From JBEKHI01 sp050012355 (GTDB lineage: Bacteria > Actinomycetota > Actinomycetes > Streptosporangiales > Streptosporangiaceae): a stretch of 36,849 bases of DNA. The position numbers and the translations under genes are program-made. The stretch spans positions 1 to 36,849 of the forward strand of contig JBEKHI010000027.1 of the NCBI GenBank assembly GCA_050012355.1. The letters run 5' to 3'. Of this stretch, positions 8,277-15,975 are shown in pieces; position 1 is the first letter of the stretch, and each line of letters starts with the position of its first letter. Under the pieces are notes generated by a model. That model worked only from the letters and a program-made list of their open reading frames with translations. It was not told the origin of the DNA and ran no database searches.

Positions 8277-8651
8277 TCAGGAACCGTCGCCGGTCTTAGT
8301 CCCTTCGCTGGCCGAGGCGCGTAGATCGCGGAGCTTTTCCTGTGCCTTCTTGGCGGTGTCGCTGCTTCGCAGGTCACGCAGCTTCTCCTGCGCCTTGTGG
8401 GCGGTGTCGCTGCCCGCCAGGTCGCGGAGCTTCTCCTGTGCCCGCTTGGCCGTGTCGCTGTCCCGCAACTCGCTCAGCTTGGCCTGGGCCTTCTGCGCCG
8501 TATCGCTCTCACGTAGCTCGCTCAGCTTGGCTTGCGCCTTCTGCGCGATCTCACCCTGCCTGGCGTCATCCACCGCCGGCTTGCCCGAACTGTGCCACCA
8601 ATCGGTCAACCGGCCGAACAGCCGCTGCAGCAGCTTCGTAAACTCGTTCAT
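8277..8651 (-). CDS. Small protein of five 16-residue amphipathic repeats, function unknown
   Basis: The product is 124 residues. After an N-terminal segment MNEFTKLLQRLFGRLTDWWH and a short linker come five tandem repeats (about residues 34-114). Their pattern is A-x-K-A-Q-x-K-L-x-[ED]-L-R-x-S-D-T, for example AQKAQAKLSELRESDT and AHKAQEKLRDLRSSDT. The unit is 48 bp at DNA level. Spacing of Ala, Leu and charged residues predicts one long amphipathic helix, as in LEA-like stress proteins, phasins or apolipoprotein-like surface binders. The C-terminus is Ser/Gly/Thr-rich. AGGAGG eight bases before ATG 8651 is an excellent ribosome site. It stands alone, with repeat copy B upstream. I do not recognise a named family. 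Confidence 0.8.
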   Translation of the reverse strand: MNEFTKLLQRLFGRLTDWWHSSGKPAVDDARQGEIAQKAQAKLSELRESDTAQKAQAKLSELRDSDTAKRAQEKLRDLAGSDTAHKAQEKLRDLRSSDTAKKAQEKLRDLRASASEGTKTGDGS

Positions 8652-8771
8652 TTGTCGAGCCTCCTAACGAGATATATCGTAACTCGTCCGCCGCGTCGCG
8701 TCCAATTCGACCTCTTCCCCCCAGCCGCCGTTCTACTCGCACGTCCGCCGTCCTTCTGCGGGTCCGAGGGC

Positions 8772-8834
8772 CTTCCGCGAGGCCATGGATGACCCATCGA
8801 TGGGTGTATAGCACCAGCGATGGGACATCCATGG
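8772..8834 (+). repeat. 63-bp interspersed repeat, copy B
   Basis: The most diverged copy. CTTCCGC at 8772 sits exactly 16 bases before the core start at 8788. The 47-base core aligns without gaps to the other copies. Here the first palindrome is GATGACCCATC and the second GATGGGACATC, so both are one base off the perfect form. It lies between tetR (3' end at 8880) and the start of the repeat-protein gene (8651). Confidence 0.65.
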
Positions 8835-8879
8835 GGTGCGGGGAGAGGCGCCAGGGACGGGGGATGGGGCGGGCCGGGG

Positions 8880-9572
8880 CTACGCGGGGCGCTGGATGCC
8901 GGACAGGATTATGTCGACCACTTGGTCTATGAAGTCCCGCGACAGTGGCAGGTGGCCTAGGAGCAGCCGGTGGTGGGCAGCGCCGAAGAACAGGTCGAGC
9001 ACCGCCTCCTGGTCGACGGAAGCCAAGATCTCGCCGCGCTCGATCGCCCGGTCCAGCAGCGCGCGGTGCTGGACCCGCAGCGGCTCGAGCACCCGGTCCC
9101 GCCAGGCCGCGCGCAGCGAGTCGTCGTGCTGGGCCTCCGCGATCAGGCCGCTCAGCATCCGGCCCATCGGTGTCGTGGTCACCGCATCCACCCAGGCGCG
9201 CAACGCGGCGGTCAGGTCACTACGCAGCGACCCCGTGTCCGGCTGCGGCTGGAGTGCCTGGAACCGGCTGACGAACGCGTCAAGTGCCAGCGGCCCCTTG
9301 GACGGCCAGCGCCGGTAGATCGTCGCCTTGCTCACCCCGGCACGGGTGGCGACCTCCTCGATCGACATGCCCGCGATCCCGCGCTCGTCGAGCAGCTCGA
9401 TCGCGGCGGCCAGGATCGCGCGATCGGCCTGCTCACTGCGCGGCCGGCCGCGGGTGTGACCGGCTGCGGAGCCGCCCGCCAAACCGCCCGGCGGACCGCC
9501 GCCCGCGGAGCCGCTCTCACCAGCCACTCCGGACTGCGTAACCGAATTATCGGGAATATCCAAGCTACCCAT
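8880..9572 (-). CDS. TetR-family transcriptional regulator
   Basis: Repressor expected to control the divergent drug exporter. From ATG 9572 (MGSLDIPDN) the product is 230 residues. It has a Gly/Pro-rich N-terminal tail, then the TetR DNA-binding domain (AILAAAIELLDERGIAGMSI, EEVATRAGVSKATIYRRWPSK) and a C-terminal ligand and dimer domain of the TetR_C_16-like type (LRSDLTAALRAWVDAV, FFGAAHHRLLLGHLPL). ATG 9635 further upstream is possible but would overlap the exporter start and include the operator. No ribosome site is obvious, so the gene may be leaderless. Binding to the 9590-9606 palindrome is inferred from position and symmetry. Confidence 0.92.
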   Translation of the reverse strand: MGSLDIPDNSVTQSGVAGESGSAGGGPPGGLAGGSAAGHTRGRPRSEQADRAILAAAIELLDERGIAGMSIEEVATRAGVSKATIYRRWPSKGPLALDAFVSRFQALQPQPDTGSLRSDLTAALRAWVDAVTTTPMGRMLSGLIAEAQHDDSLRAAWRDRVLEPLRVQHRALLDRAIERGEILASVDQEAVLDLFFGAAHHRLLLGHLPLSRDFIDQVVDIILSGIQRPA

Positions 9573-9589
9573 CAGGTTGCACCCAATAT

Positions 9590-9606
9590 CGAAACGGTCC
9601 GTAACG
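9590..9606. promoter_or_regulatory. Candidate TetR operator
   Basis: CGAAACGGTCCGTAACG is a 17-bp odd palindrome (CG-nn-ACGG-n-CCGT-nn-CG, all specified pairs matching) between the tetR start (9572) and the exporter start (9622). Size and place are typical for a TetR site controlling both genes. Confidence 0.65.
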
Positions 9607-9621
9607 TATCTGATTGGCATC

Positions 9622-11136
9622 ATGCCCGCGAACACGTCTGCCCAAGTAACCCGAACCTACTCCTCACCCGTTGCAACCCCTGCCCGTGATCGCCGTGGCG
9701 ACGCGATCCGCCTCTCGCTGATCCTGGTCGCCGCCTTCATGGTCGTGCTTGACTTCAGCATCGTGAACGTCGCGCTCCCATCCATTGAGCGCGAGTTGCA
9801 TGTCACTGACGCCGTCACCCAGTGGGTGGTGACCGGGTACGCGATCGCCTTCGGCGGGCTGCTGATCCTCGGCGGTCGCGCCGCCGACCTGCTCGGCCGC
9901 CGCCGCATGTTCGTAGCCGGCCTGGTCGTTTTCAGCCTGGCCAGCCTGGCAGGCGGCCTCGCCCACGATCCCACGTTGCTCATCGCGTCGCGCGTGATCC
10001 AGGGGGCGGGTGCGGCGCTGGTAGCGCCCGCGGCGCTTTCGCTCATCACTACCACCTTCCCCGAGGGCGCCGAACGCACTCGCGCTATCGGCCTGTATGG
10101 CTGCATCTCCTCGATCGGTTTCGTCGCCGGCCAGGTGCTCGGCGGGGTGATCGTCGAGTACACCAGCTGGCGCTGGGTGTTCCTGGTGAACGTCCCGGTG
10201 GGACTGGTCGCCGCGTTCCTCGCGCCGCGGATCCTGGGCCGCGGCGGAGCGACCCGCCGTCAGATGCTCGACCTCCCCGGCGCCGTCCTGATCACCGCGT
10301 CGGTCGCGTTCTTGGTGTACGGGGTGTCCGAGGGCACCGTACGCGGCTGGACCTCCTGGCCCATCCTGGCCACGTTCACCATCGCGGTCGCCGCGGTGCT
10401 CGCCTTCGGCGTCGCGGAGAACCACCATCCGCAGCCGCTGATCAGGCCCCGCTTGCTGCGCCGTCCTGGCCTGCGGAACGGCACGGTGATCGCCTTCCTG
10501 CTCGGCCTGTGGAACGGCGGCGAGATGCTGCTCATGTCGCTGTACCTGCAGCAGGCGCTGCATTTCTCGCCGCTGGCAACCGGCATGGTCATCGCCCCGC
10601 AGGGCGTGGCCGGTTTCGTGACCGGGCTGCTCGGCCCCCGGCTGGCATCCAGGATCGGGATACGCCGCCTTCTCGTGCTGACGGCGGGCGCCACCGCGGT
10701 CGGATTCGCGGTGCTGACCAGGCTGCCTGCCAGCGGTTACAGCCCGGTGCTCATCGTGGTGCTGCTGGTTGGCTTCGGGACGGCGGGAACCGCGTTCGGC
10801 TCGATCGTGCTGGCCAGCCGCGGCATGGCCGACGCCGATCAGGGGCTGGTTGGCGGGATGATCAACACCAGCCGCCAGATCGGCGCCGCTGTCGGGGCCG
10901 CGCTGCTGCCCGCGATCGCCGAGGCCACCACCGGTGGCATCACCGGCATCACCGGCGACCGGCTGGCGATGGTCATCGCGGCGGTCGCCGCGCTGGCCGC
11001 CACCGCTGTCGCCTGGCACGCCTCCCGCGTCCCGGCCGCTACGCTAGCCCAGTTATTAGAACTGTCCGTAGAATGTGTCACCATGGCGACACATTCTACG
11101 GATATTTGTTCGATAAGACCAAGCGAAAGAGAATAA
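9622..11136 (+). CDS. MFS transporter, DHA2 (14-TM EmrB/QacA-like) family
   Basis: Proton-driven multidrug exporter of the cytoplasmic membrane, 504 residues from ATG 9622 (MPANTSAQV). Conserved DHA2 signatures appear in order. TM1 carries an acidic residue (FMVVLDFSIVNVALP), the motif A loop is GGRAADLLGRRRMF, and motif C is RVIQGAGAALVAPAAL. Then come DLPGAVLITASVAFLVYG and a long helical second half. The ORF also has an ATG at 9577, which would include the operator. The last about 25 codons run through a 38-base palindrome (11065-11102), and the residues they encode (ECVTMATHSTDI) look unlike transporter sequence. The native tail may therefore be an accident of the terminator. The divergent TetR gene and a shared operator suggest induction by an exported toxic compound. 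Confidence 0.93.
   Translation: MPANTSAQVTRTYSSPVATPARDRRGDAIRLSLILVAAFMVVLDFSIVNVALPSIERELHVTDAVTQWVVTGYAIAFGGLLILGGRAADLLGRRRMFVAGLVVFSLASLAGGLAHDPTLLIASRVIQGAGAALVAPAALSLITTTFPEGAERTRAIGLYGCISSIGFVAGQVLGGVIVEYTSWRWVFLVNVPVGLVAAFLAPRILGRGGATRRQMLDLPGAVLITASVAFLVYGVSEGTVRGWTSWPILATFTIAVAAVLAFGVAENHHPQPLIRPRLLRRPGLRNGTVIAFLLGLWNGGEMLLMSLYLQQALHFSPLATGMVIAPQGVAGFVTGLLGPRLASRIGIRRLLVLTAGATAVGFAVLTRLPASGYSPVLIVVLLVGFGTAGTAFGSIVLASRGMADADQGLVGGMINTSRQIGAAVGAALLPAIAEATTGGITGITGDRLAMVIAAVAALAATAVAWHASRVPAATLAQLLELSVECVTMATHSTDICSIRPSERE
11065..11102. terminator. Long inverted repeat between convergent genes
   Basis: Perfect 15-bp arms (TCCGTAGAATGTGTC and its complement) enclose the 8-base ACCATGGC, itself holding the palindrome CCATGG. 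It overlaps the last codons of the exporter and contains the stop codon of the leftward small membrane protein (11096-11098). A bidirectional terminator without U-tract is the simplest reading. Confidence 0.7.
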
Positions 11137-11356
11137 CCGCCAGCAAGAACGCGGCGATCGCTAGCAAACCCACCCACAGCGGGCGCGGGGCGTGGCCCGG
11201 CGGCTCGTCCCAGTCCGGGTACGGGTTCTCCAGGTACGGCGGGTGCTCCCACGCGTCGGCGGGCATCTCGTGCTCGTAGCCATTGATGAACGGGCCTGCC
11301 GCGTCCGGGACGACGGTAAACCTAGGGGGCTGCTGGGACGGCTCTGGATACGCCAT
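11096..11356 (-). CDS. Small tail-anchored membrane protein, function unknown
   Basis: The product is 86 residues from ATG 11356 (MAYPEPSQQPPRFTVV), chosen for its strong AAGGAG site seven bases upstream. The upstream in-frame ATG at 11401 lacks such a site. Residues 1-60 are Pro-, acid- and aromatic-rich (PADAWEHPPYLENPYPDWDEPP). One membrane segment follows close to the C-terminus (LWVGLLAIAAFLLAVILFRLVL), leaving only SNKYP outside. The topology is therefore an N-terminal cytoplasmic tail plus a C-terminal anchor. No family recognised. Convergent with the exporter, whose 3' end it overlaps by 41 bases. Confidence 0.7.
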   Translation of the reverse strand: MAYPEPSQQPPRFTVVPDAAGPFINGYEHEMPADAWEHPPYLENPYPDWDEPPGHAPRPLWVGLLAIAAFLLAVILFRLVLSNKYP

Positions 11357-11464
11357 GCGGGTGCTCCTTGTAATCGGTTCATTACTGAACGCCCTCTCCA
11401 TCTACAGGGAACGGACAACCGACCGGCGCGGTTCACCAACGCGGGCGGACGATAGCGTGAGGCG

Positions 11465-12400
11465 GTGACTTCTGGCGCGAGGCTCGCCGTACTGGGCAGC
11501 CTGAACATGGACATAACGGTCGATGTCGATCACCTGCCGGCCCCGGGGGAGACCATCCTGGGCGGCGCGGCGCGGTTCGCGCCCGGCGGCAAGGGCGCCA
11601 ACCAGGCCGTGGCCGCGGCCCGGCTGCTCGGGACGGGCACGCTGGCGATGGCGGGCTGCGTGGGCGATGACGCGTTCGGCGCGCAACTCGAGGCCGCGTT
11701 GCGCGCCGAGGGTATCGACACGACGGGCGTACGCAAGCTGCCGGGCACCGCGTCCGGCGTCGCGATGATCACCGTGGACGCCACTGGCGAGAACGTCATC
11801 ACCGTCGCTCCCGGCGCGAACGCCCAGGTAGGCGAGCAAGAACTAACTTCGGCCATAACGACGCGTCCGGATGTCCTGGTCATCAGCGCTGAAATCCCGC
11901 TCGAGACGATCCGGGCGGTGCTCGCGAAGGACACTGTAGGCATTACGGTGCTCAACCTCGCTCCGGCCCCGCGGCAGGCGGAAAGCCTGATTGCCGAGGG
12001 CGTCGACTGGCTGGTGGTCAACGAAACCGAGGCCGCCACCGTGCTCGGCCATCCGGTCGATGGACTCGCCGAGGCGGCCAAGGCGGCGGCCGCGCTGACG
12101 GCCCTCGGCCCGCGAAACGCGGTGGTCACCATCGGCGCGGCGGGCGCCGCCATGGCGGGAGCGCGGGGAATCGAGATGGTGCCCGGCTTCAGCGTGCACG
12201 CGGTCGACAGCGTGGGCGCCGGGGACACGTTCGTGGGCGCGCTCGCGGTCGCGCTCGCCGCCGGTATCGCCCCGGCTGAGGCGGTCCGCGCGGCCAGCGC
12301 CGCCGGTGCGACCGCCGCCACCCGGCCAGGCGCCCAGTCCGGGATGCCGCACCCGGTCGACATCGAGCCGGTCACCGGCTACCGCTGGCCAGTCGGCTAG
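11465..12400 (+). CDS. rbsK: Ribokinase (PfkB family)
   Basis: Phosphorylates D-ribose to ribose-5-phosphate with ATP in the cytoplasm. The product is 311 residues, the usual length. Landmarks are the N-terminal substrate segment LGSLNMDITVDVDHLPAPGE, the di-glycine hinge FAPGGKGANQAVAAARL, and the PfkB signature with catalytic Asp, DSVGAGDTFVGAL (near residue 250). NETEAATVLG is also typical of ribokinase. The GTG start at 11465 is preceded by GTGAGGC. No ribose transporter or regulator is adjacent. PfkB members with other substrates exist, but the N-terminal motifs favour ribose. The gene lies 62 bases before the CYTH/CHAD gene and may share its transcript. Confidence 0.9.
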   Translation: MTSGARLAVLGSLNMDITVDVDHLPAPGETILGGAARFAPGGKGANQAVAAARLLGTGTLAMAGCVGDDAFGAQLEAALRAEGIDTTGVRKLPGTASGVAMITVDATGENVITVAPGANAQVGEQELTSAITTRPDVLVISAEIPLETIRAVLAKDTVGITVLNLAPAPRQAESLIAEGVDWLVVNETEAATVLGHPVDGLAEAAKAAAALTALGPRNAVVTIGAAGAAMAGARGIEMVPGFSVHAVDSVGAGDTFVGALAVALAAGIAPAEAVRAASAAGATAATRPGAQSGMPHPVDIEPVTGYRWPVG

Positions 12401-12465
12401 CGCGTCCGGAATGCACGTAGACGTTCCGCGTCACGGTTAGCATGAGCGGGTAAAGGGAGAATGTG

Positions 12466-13932
12466 ATGAGGCCTGTCGTGCGACCGGGTTTCGTGGTTGC
12501 CGACGGTACGGCACGAGACCTTCCTGAACTACTGACCGGGCTGCGTGAAACGCTCAGCACGGCGTTCGGCGTTGACGTTCCGAGCGTGCCGCGCCGGGTT
12601 ACCAGGACCTGGCTGGACACCTTTGACTGGCGGCTGTACCGGACAGGGCTCACCCTTGAGCATCGCGGCGGAGAGCTGATCCTGACGGCGGGCGAGACCA
12701 CCGAGCTGGTCCAGCGGGTGTCACGCTGGCGGCCGTCGCTGCGCAATGGCGGCGTCCGGCTGCCCGACGGCCCGGTCGCCAGCCGTATCGCCTCGGTCAT
12801 CGAGCCGCGCGCCCTGATCCTGGTGGCAGCTACCCGGTCAGAGCTCGTCACGCTGGCCCTGCTCAATGCCGACGTCAAGACGGTCGTCCGGGTCGAGATC
12901 GAGCGACCAGAAACCGGGCCCGCGTGGATTACGCTCAACGAGATCCGCGGCTACGCGCCGCAGGCGCGCCGGGCCGGCGAACTGCTGGCCGGCATCTCAG
13001 GCATCGAGCCCGCGACGATCACCCCGCTGGCGGCCGTCGCGCCCCGGCCCCCGGGCGGCTACACGGGCAAGGTCGGCGCCCGGATCGAGGCTGGCCAGCA
13101 GGCTCCGGTCGCGGTCAGCGTCGTGCTGCTCGACCTCCTCGACACCCTCGAGGCCAACGTGGACGGCGTGCTGCGGGACATCGACACCGAGTTCCTGCAC
13201 GACCTGCGGATAAGCGTGCGTCGCACCAGGTCCGCGCTCAAGCTGCTCGGCGGGGTGACACCGGACGCCACCGGGCACTTCCGCGCGGAGTTCAAGTGGC
13301 TGGGCGATGTCACGACCCCGGTCCGCGACCTGGACGTGCACCTGCTCGGACTCGGCGAGGCGCCCGGCGACCTCGAGCCGCTGCGCGGCTATCTCGCCCG
13401 GGCCCGCGGGACCCAGTTCCGCCGGCTGACCCGCGAGCTCAGGTCGCCGCGATTCACCGCGCTCACCGCTGACTGGCGCAAGGCGCTCGTCGAGTCCCGC
13501 GATGCCCGCTGGCCGCGCGGCCTGCCGACCGCCCAGGAGCTGGCCGCTACCACGATCCAGGCCGCGCAGGCCAAGGTGCTGAAGAGGGGTGGCAGGATCA
13601 CCGATGACTCGCCCGCCGAGGAACTGCACGACCTGCGCAAGCGGGCCAAGGAACTGCGCTACGCGCTCGAGTTCTTCGCCTCGGTCCAGGACGCGAGCGC
13701 GGATCTGTCCCGGCTGAAGAAGCTGCAGGACTGCCTGGGCGAGTTCCAGGACACCGAGGTCCAGATCGAGGAGATCAGCCGCCAGGCCGATGCCATGCTC
13801 GCCGACCGCGCGCACCCGGTCCCCGCCTCGGTTTTCCTGGCCATGGGCGAGGTTATCGCTGGACTCCGGGAACGCCAGCGGGTCGCCAGGGGAGAATTCG
13901 ACCGTCGTTATGGGATATTTGCGAATAAATAA
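12466..13932 (+). CDS. CYTH-like/CHAD domain protein
   Basis: The product is 488 residues from ATG 12466 (GGGAG six bases upstream; GTG 12463 is the alternative). The N-terminal part (about 1-190) resembles a triphosphate-tunnel (CYTH) domain, with WLDTFDWRLYRTGLTLEHR and a later VVRVEIERPE. It lacks the N-terminal ExExK metal motif, so it is probably not a triphosphatase. Residues about 210-485 form a CHAD domain with its two hallmark His-containing helices, LHDLRISVRRTRSALKLL and LHDLRKRAKELRYALEFF. The domain is rich in Arg/Lys that can bind polyphosphate. CHAD proteins are known to associate with polyphosphate granules. The stop codon overlaps the ATG of the ParA gene (TAATG), so the two proteins are translationally coupled, which suggests a common task. 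Confidence 0.92.
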   Translation: MRPVVRPGFVVADGTARDLPELLTGLRETLSTAFGVDVPSVPRRVTRTWLDTFDWRLYRTGLTLEHRGGELILTAGETTELVQRVSRWRPSLRNGGVRLPDGPVASRIASVIEPRALILVAATRSELVTLALLNADVKTVVRVEIERPETGPAWITLNEIRGYAPQARRAGELLAGISGIEPATITPLAAVAPRPPGGYTGKVGARIEAGQQAPVAVSVVLLDLLDTLEANVDGVLRDIDTEFLHDLRISVRRTRSALKLLGGVTPDATGHFRAEFKWLGDVTTPVRDLDVHLLGLGEAPGDLEPLRGYLARARGTQFRRLTRELRSPRFTALTADWRKALVESRDARWPRGLPTAQELAATTIQAAQAKVLKRGGRITDDSPAEELHDLRKRAKELRYALEFFASVQDASADLSRLKKLQDCLGEFQDTEVQIEEISRQADAMLADRAHPVPASVFLAMGEVIAGLRERQRVARGEFDRRYGIFANK

Positions 13933-14687
13933 TGAAGATATACGCCATGTACAACATCAAGGGCGGCGTGGGGAAGACGACCACGGCCGTCAACCTCGCA
14001 TACCTAGCCGCGGCCGACGGGTACCGCACGCTGCTGTGGGATCTGGATCCGCAGGGCGCGGCGAGCTTCGTGTTCCGGATCAAGGCCAAGGTCAAGGGCG
14101 GCGGCAAGGCGCTGATCCGCGGCAAACGGCCGCTGGATGACGCGATCAAGGGAACCGATTTCGACAACCTTGACCTGATACCCGCCGACTTCACCTACCG
14201 GAGCATGGACCTGCTCCTTGACGACCAGAAGAAGCCGACCCGGCAGATCGCCCGGCTGCTTGAGCCGTTCGCCGACGAGTACGACGTGATCTTCCTGGAC
14301 TGCCCGCCTTCGGTCTCGCTGGTCAGCGAGAACGTGCTGCACGCCGCGGACACGCTGGTCGTGCCGCTGATCCCGACCACGTTGTCGGTGCGCACCCTCG
14401 ACCAGCTCACCGAGTTCGCGGCCGGCCTTGACGGCCACCGGCCGGAGATCCGGGCGTTCTTCTCGATGGCCGACCGGCGCAAGACGCTGCACCGCGAGAT
14501 CATGGAGTCGCGCCGCGACGAGGTATCGCCCACGGTCATCCCCGCGCTGTCGGTGATCGAGCAGATGTCGGTCCGCCGCGCCCCAGTCACCCAGTTCGCC
14601 CCCCGCACCCAAGCCGCCCGCGCCTACCGCACCCTGTGGGACGAGCTACGCCCGCCGGCCGGCAAAGGGCAGCGCCAGTCGATGTGA
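13932..14687 (+). CDS. ParA/MinD-family ATPase coupled to CHAD protein
   Basis: Cytoplasmic P-loop ATPase of 251 residues. It has the deviant Walker A box near the N-terminus (NIKGGVGKTTTAVNLAYLA), the DLDPQGAAS switch and the Walker B-like VIFLDCPPS. Both conserved lysines of the ParA box are present (KGGVGKT). There is no N-terminal HTH, so it is a short type like Soj, McdA or other cargo-positioning ATPases, and no parB neighbour is visible. It starts on the last base of the CHAD gene stop (TAATG). The basic insertion RIKAKVKGGGKALIRGKR just after the switch region is unusual and could contact nucleic acid or polyphosphate (inference). The stop codon lies in a 17-bp palindrome (14678-14694). 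Confidence 0.92.
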   Translation: MKIYAMYNIKGGVGKTTTAVNLAYLAAADGYRTLLWDLDPQGAASFVFRIKAKVKGGGKALIRGKRPLDDAIKGTDFDNLDLIPADFTYRSMDLLLDDQKKPTRQIARLLEPFADEYDVIFLDCPPSVSLVSENVLHAADTLVVPLIPTTLSVRTLDQLTEFAAGLDGHRPEIRAFFSMADRRKTLHREIMESRRDEVSPTVIPALSVIEQMSVRRAPVTQFAPRTQAARAYRTLWDELRPPAGKGQRQSM

Positions 14688-14694
14688 CATCGAC
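14678..14694. repeat. 17-bp palindrome over the parA stop codon
   Basis: GTCGATGTGACATCGAC has perfect 8-bp arms around one base. It contains the stop codon of the ParA gene (14685-14687). A near-identical copy follows at 14709. Confidence 0.7.
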
Positions 14695-14708
14695 CGGCAT
14701 AGAGCACG

Positions 14709-14725
14709 GTCAATGTGACATCGAC
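14709..14725. repeat. 17-bp palindrome over the stop codon of the convergent exporter gene
   Basis: GTCAATGTGACATCGAC matches the copy at 14678 in 16 of 17 bases. It contains the stop codon of the leftward gene (14710-14712). Start-to-start distance is 31 bases, about three helical turns. Confidence 0.7.
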
Positions 14726-15975
14726 GCGCTTCGGCTGCGGCGCTTTGGGCGGGTTTTGTCGGCCACCCGCGGCGCTACGCGGCGGATGAGGCTGGACCGG
14801 TCGGGGGACTGCGGGTCGCGGCGGCGGGTGCCGAGCGCGGTGCGGCGCGGTATCCGGGGCTGGGAAGCCGTCGGATCCACCCGCAACTCGGTGCGCAGCC
14901 GGTCGACGTGCGCCAGGAGTTCGCCGCGCAGCGGCCACTCGCTGTTCTCCGAGTCCGGCCGGAGCATCTCGGCCAGCCGGTCCTGCAACTGGTGTGCCTC
15001 GTCAAGCTGGTGGTGCAGGTTCGCTTCGAGCGGCTCGTTCCCGGCCGGAAGCGTCTGGAGCAGCCTGGCGTAGGCGCGGACCGCCTGGGCCAGCCGGTGC
15101 AGGAGCGCGGCGAGCTGCGCCCTCGTCTCCGGATCGCGGATGGGCGAGGCGTCGTTGTCCACTCGAGAGCTGTCGGTCACCGAGCGGGCCAGCACCCGGA
15201 TGGTGAGCGCCGCGTGCTCTAGGGTCTCCACCCCGGTGCGCAGCGAGACCTCCGCCACCGGGAGGACCAGGGTGCGCGGGTTGAGCCGGACGCTTTCCTC
15301 GGCCTCGCGCAGCGAGTCGTCGACCTTCTCGATGTCGCCGCGGAGCTTGGCCGCCCGGTCGAGCCAGGCGCTGACCTTGGAGTTGTCCGGTACCTCGGCG
15401 AGGTCGGCGGACATCTGGTCCAGCAGGCCCGCCATCTCCCCGGCCAGGTCGCCGACCGCGTCCCGGGCGGGCTCCACCTTGAGCGGAGCGAACAGCAGGC
15501 CGGCCAGCAGCCCGGCGCCGGCCCCGATTAGCGTCTCGATCACCCGGTCGGCGGCAGCGGCGTGCGTATCGGTCGCGAAGATGAGCATGGCGCTGACCGG
15601 CACCTCGAGTGCTTCGCCGCCGAGCCGCAGCAGCGAGCCGAGCAGTAGCGTGCCGGCGATCAGCAGCCCGAGCAGCCACCAGGAGAATCCGACCCAGGCG
15701 GCCAGCGCGACCGCGGTCAGCACGCCGGCGGTCACCGCGGCCACCCGGCGCAGCGCGCTGTTCACCGTCTCGAACAGGGTGGCCTGCACGACTAGCAGTG
15801 CGGTCAGTGGCGCGAGCACCGGACGGAACTCGTGCGGCGTCAGGTAGAGCGCGAGCAGGTACGCGAAGACCGCGGTGAGCGTGAGCCGCGTGATGTACGC
15901 CGCCATCGGCTGGGCGTGGCGGCGCACCAGGATGAGCTGCTCTGCCGGCCGGGTACGAAAAGGAAATCGAGGCAT
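14710..15975 (-). CDS. Aromatic acid exporter-like (FUSC/ArAE family) membrane protein
   Basis: The product is 421 residues. The N-terminal third has paired membrane helices typical of FUSC proteins (YITRLTLTAVFAYLLALYLT, a hydrophobic stretch around residues 75-115, and an Ala/Gly-rich pair near 140-165). A charged, helical cytoplasmic domain follows (about 170-370, with LDQMSADLAEVP and LREAEESVRLNP), then a very basic tail (KTRPKRRSRSASMSH). Family members export aromatic acids or act as envelope-stress pumps; the substrate here is unknown. The gene is convergent with the CHAD-ParA pair, and the tail is encoded within the palindrome region. The next upstream gene is gpgS on the other strand, about 720 bases away. 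Confidence 0.82.
   Translation of the reverse strand: MPRFPFRTRPAEQLILVRRHAQPMAAYITRLTLTAVFAYLLALYLTPHEFRPVLAPLTALLVVQATLFETVNSALRRVAAVTAGVLTAVALAAWVGFSWWLLGLLIAGTLLLGSLLRLGGEALEVPVSAMLIFATDTHAAAADRVIETLIGAGAGLLAGLLFAPLKVEPARDAVGDLAGEMAGLLDQMSADLAEVPDNSKVSAWLDRAAKLRGDIEKVDDSLREAEESVRLNPRTLVLPVAEVSLRTGVETLEHAALTIRVLARSVTDSSRVDNDASPIRDPETRAQLAALLHRLAQAVRAYARLLQTLPAGNEPLEANLHHQLDEAHQLQDRLAEMLRPDSENSEWPLRGELLAHVDRLRTELRVDPTASQPRIPRRTALGTRRRDPQSPDRSSLIRRVAPRVADKTRPKRRSRSASMSH

Noticed and set aside
9664..11019. 451-codon minus-strand frame opposite the exporter
   Set aside because: Low-complexity Gly/Asp/Arg/Gln composition, the standard shadow of a high-GC membrane protein gene.
11530..12375. 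281-codon minus-strand frame opposite ribokinase
   Set aside because: Ser/Ala/Thr-rich shadow frame; ribokinase motifs are clear on the plus strand.
14678..14725. ParB parS site
   Set aside because: The palindromes do not match the TGTTTCACGTGAAACA-type parS; kept only as an unexplained repeat pair.
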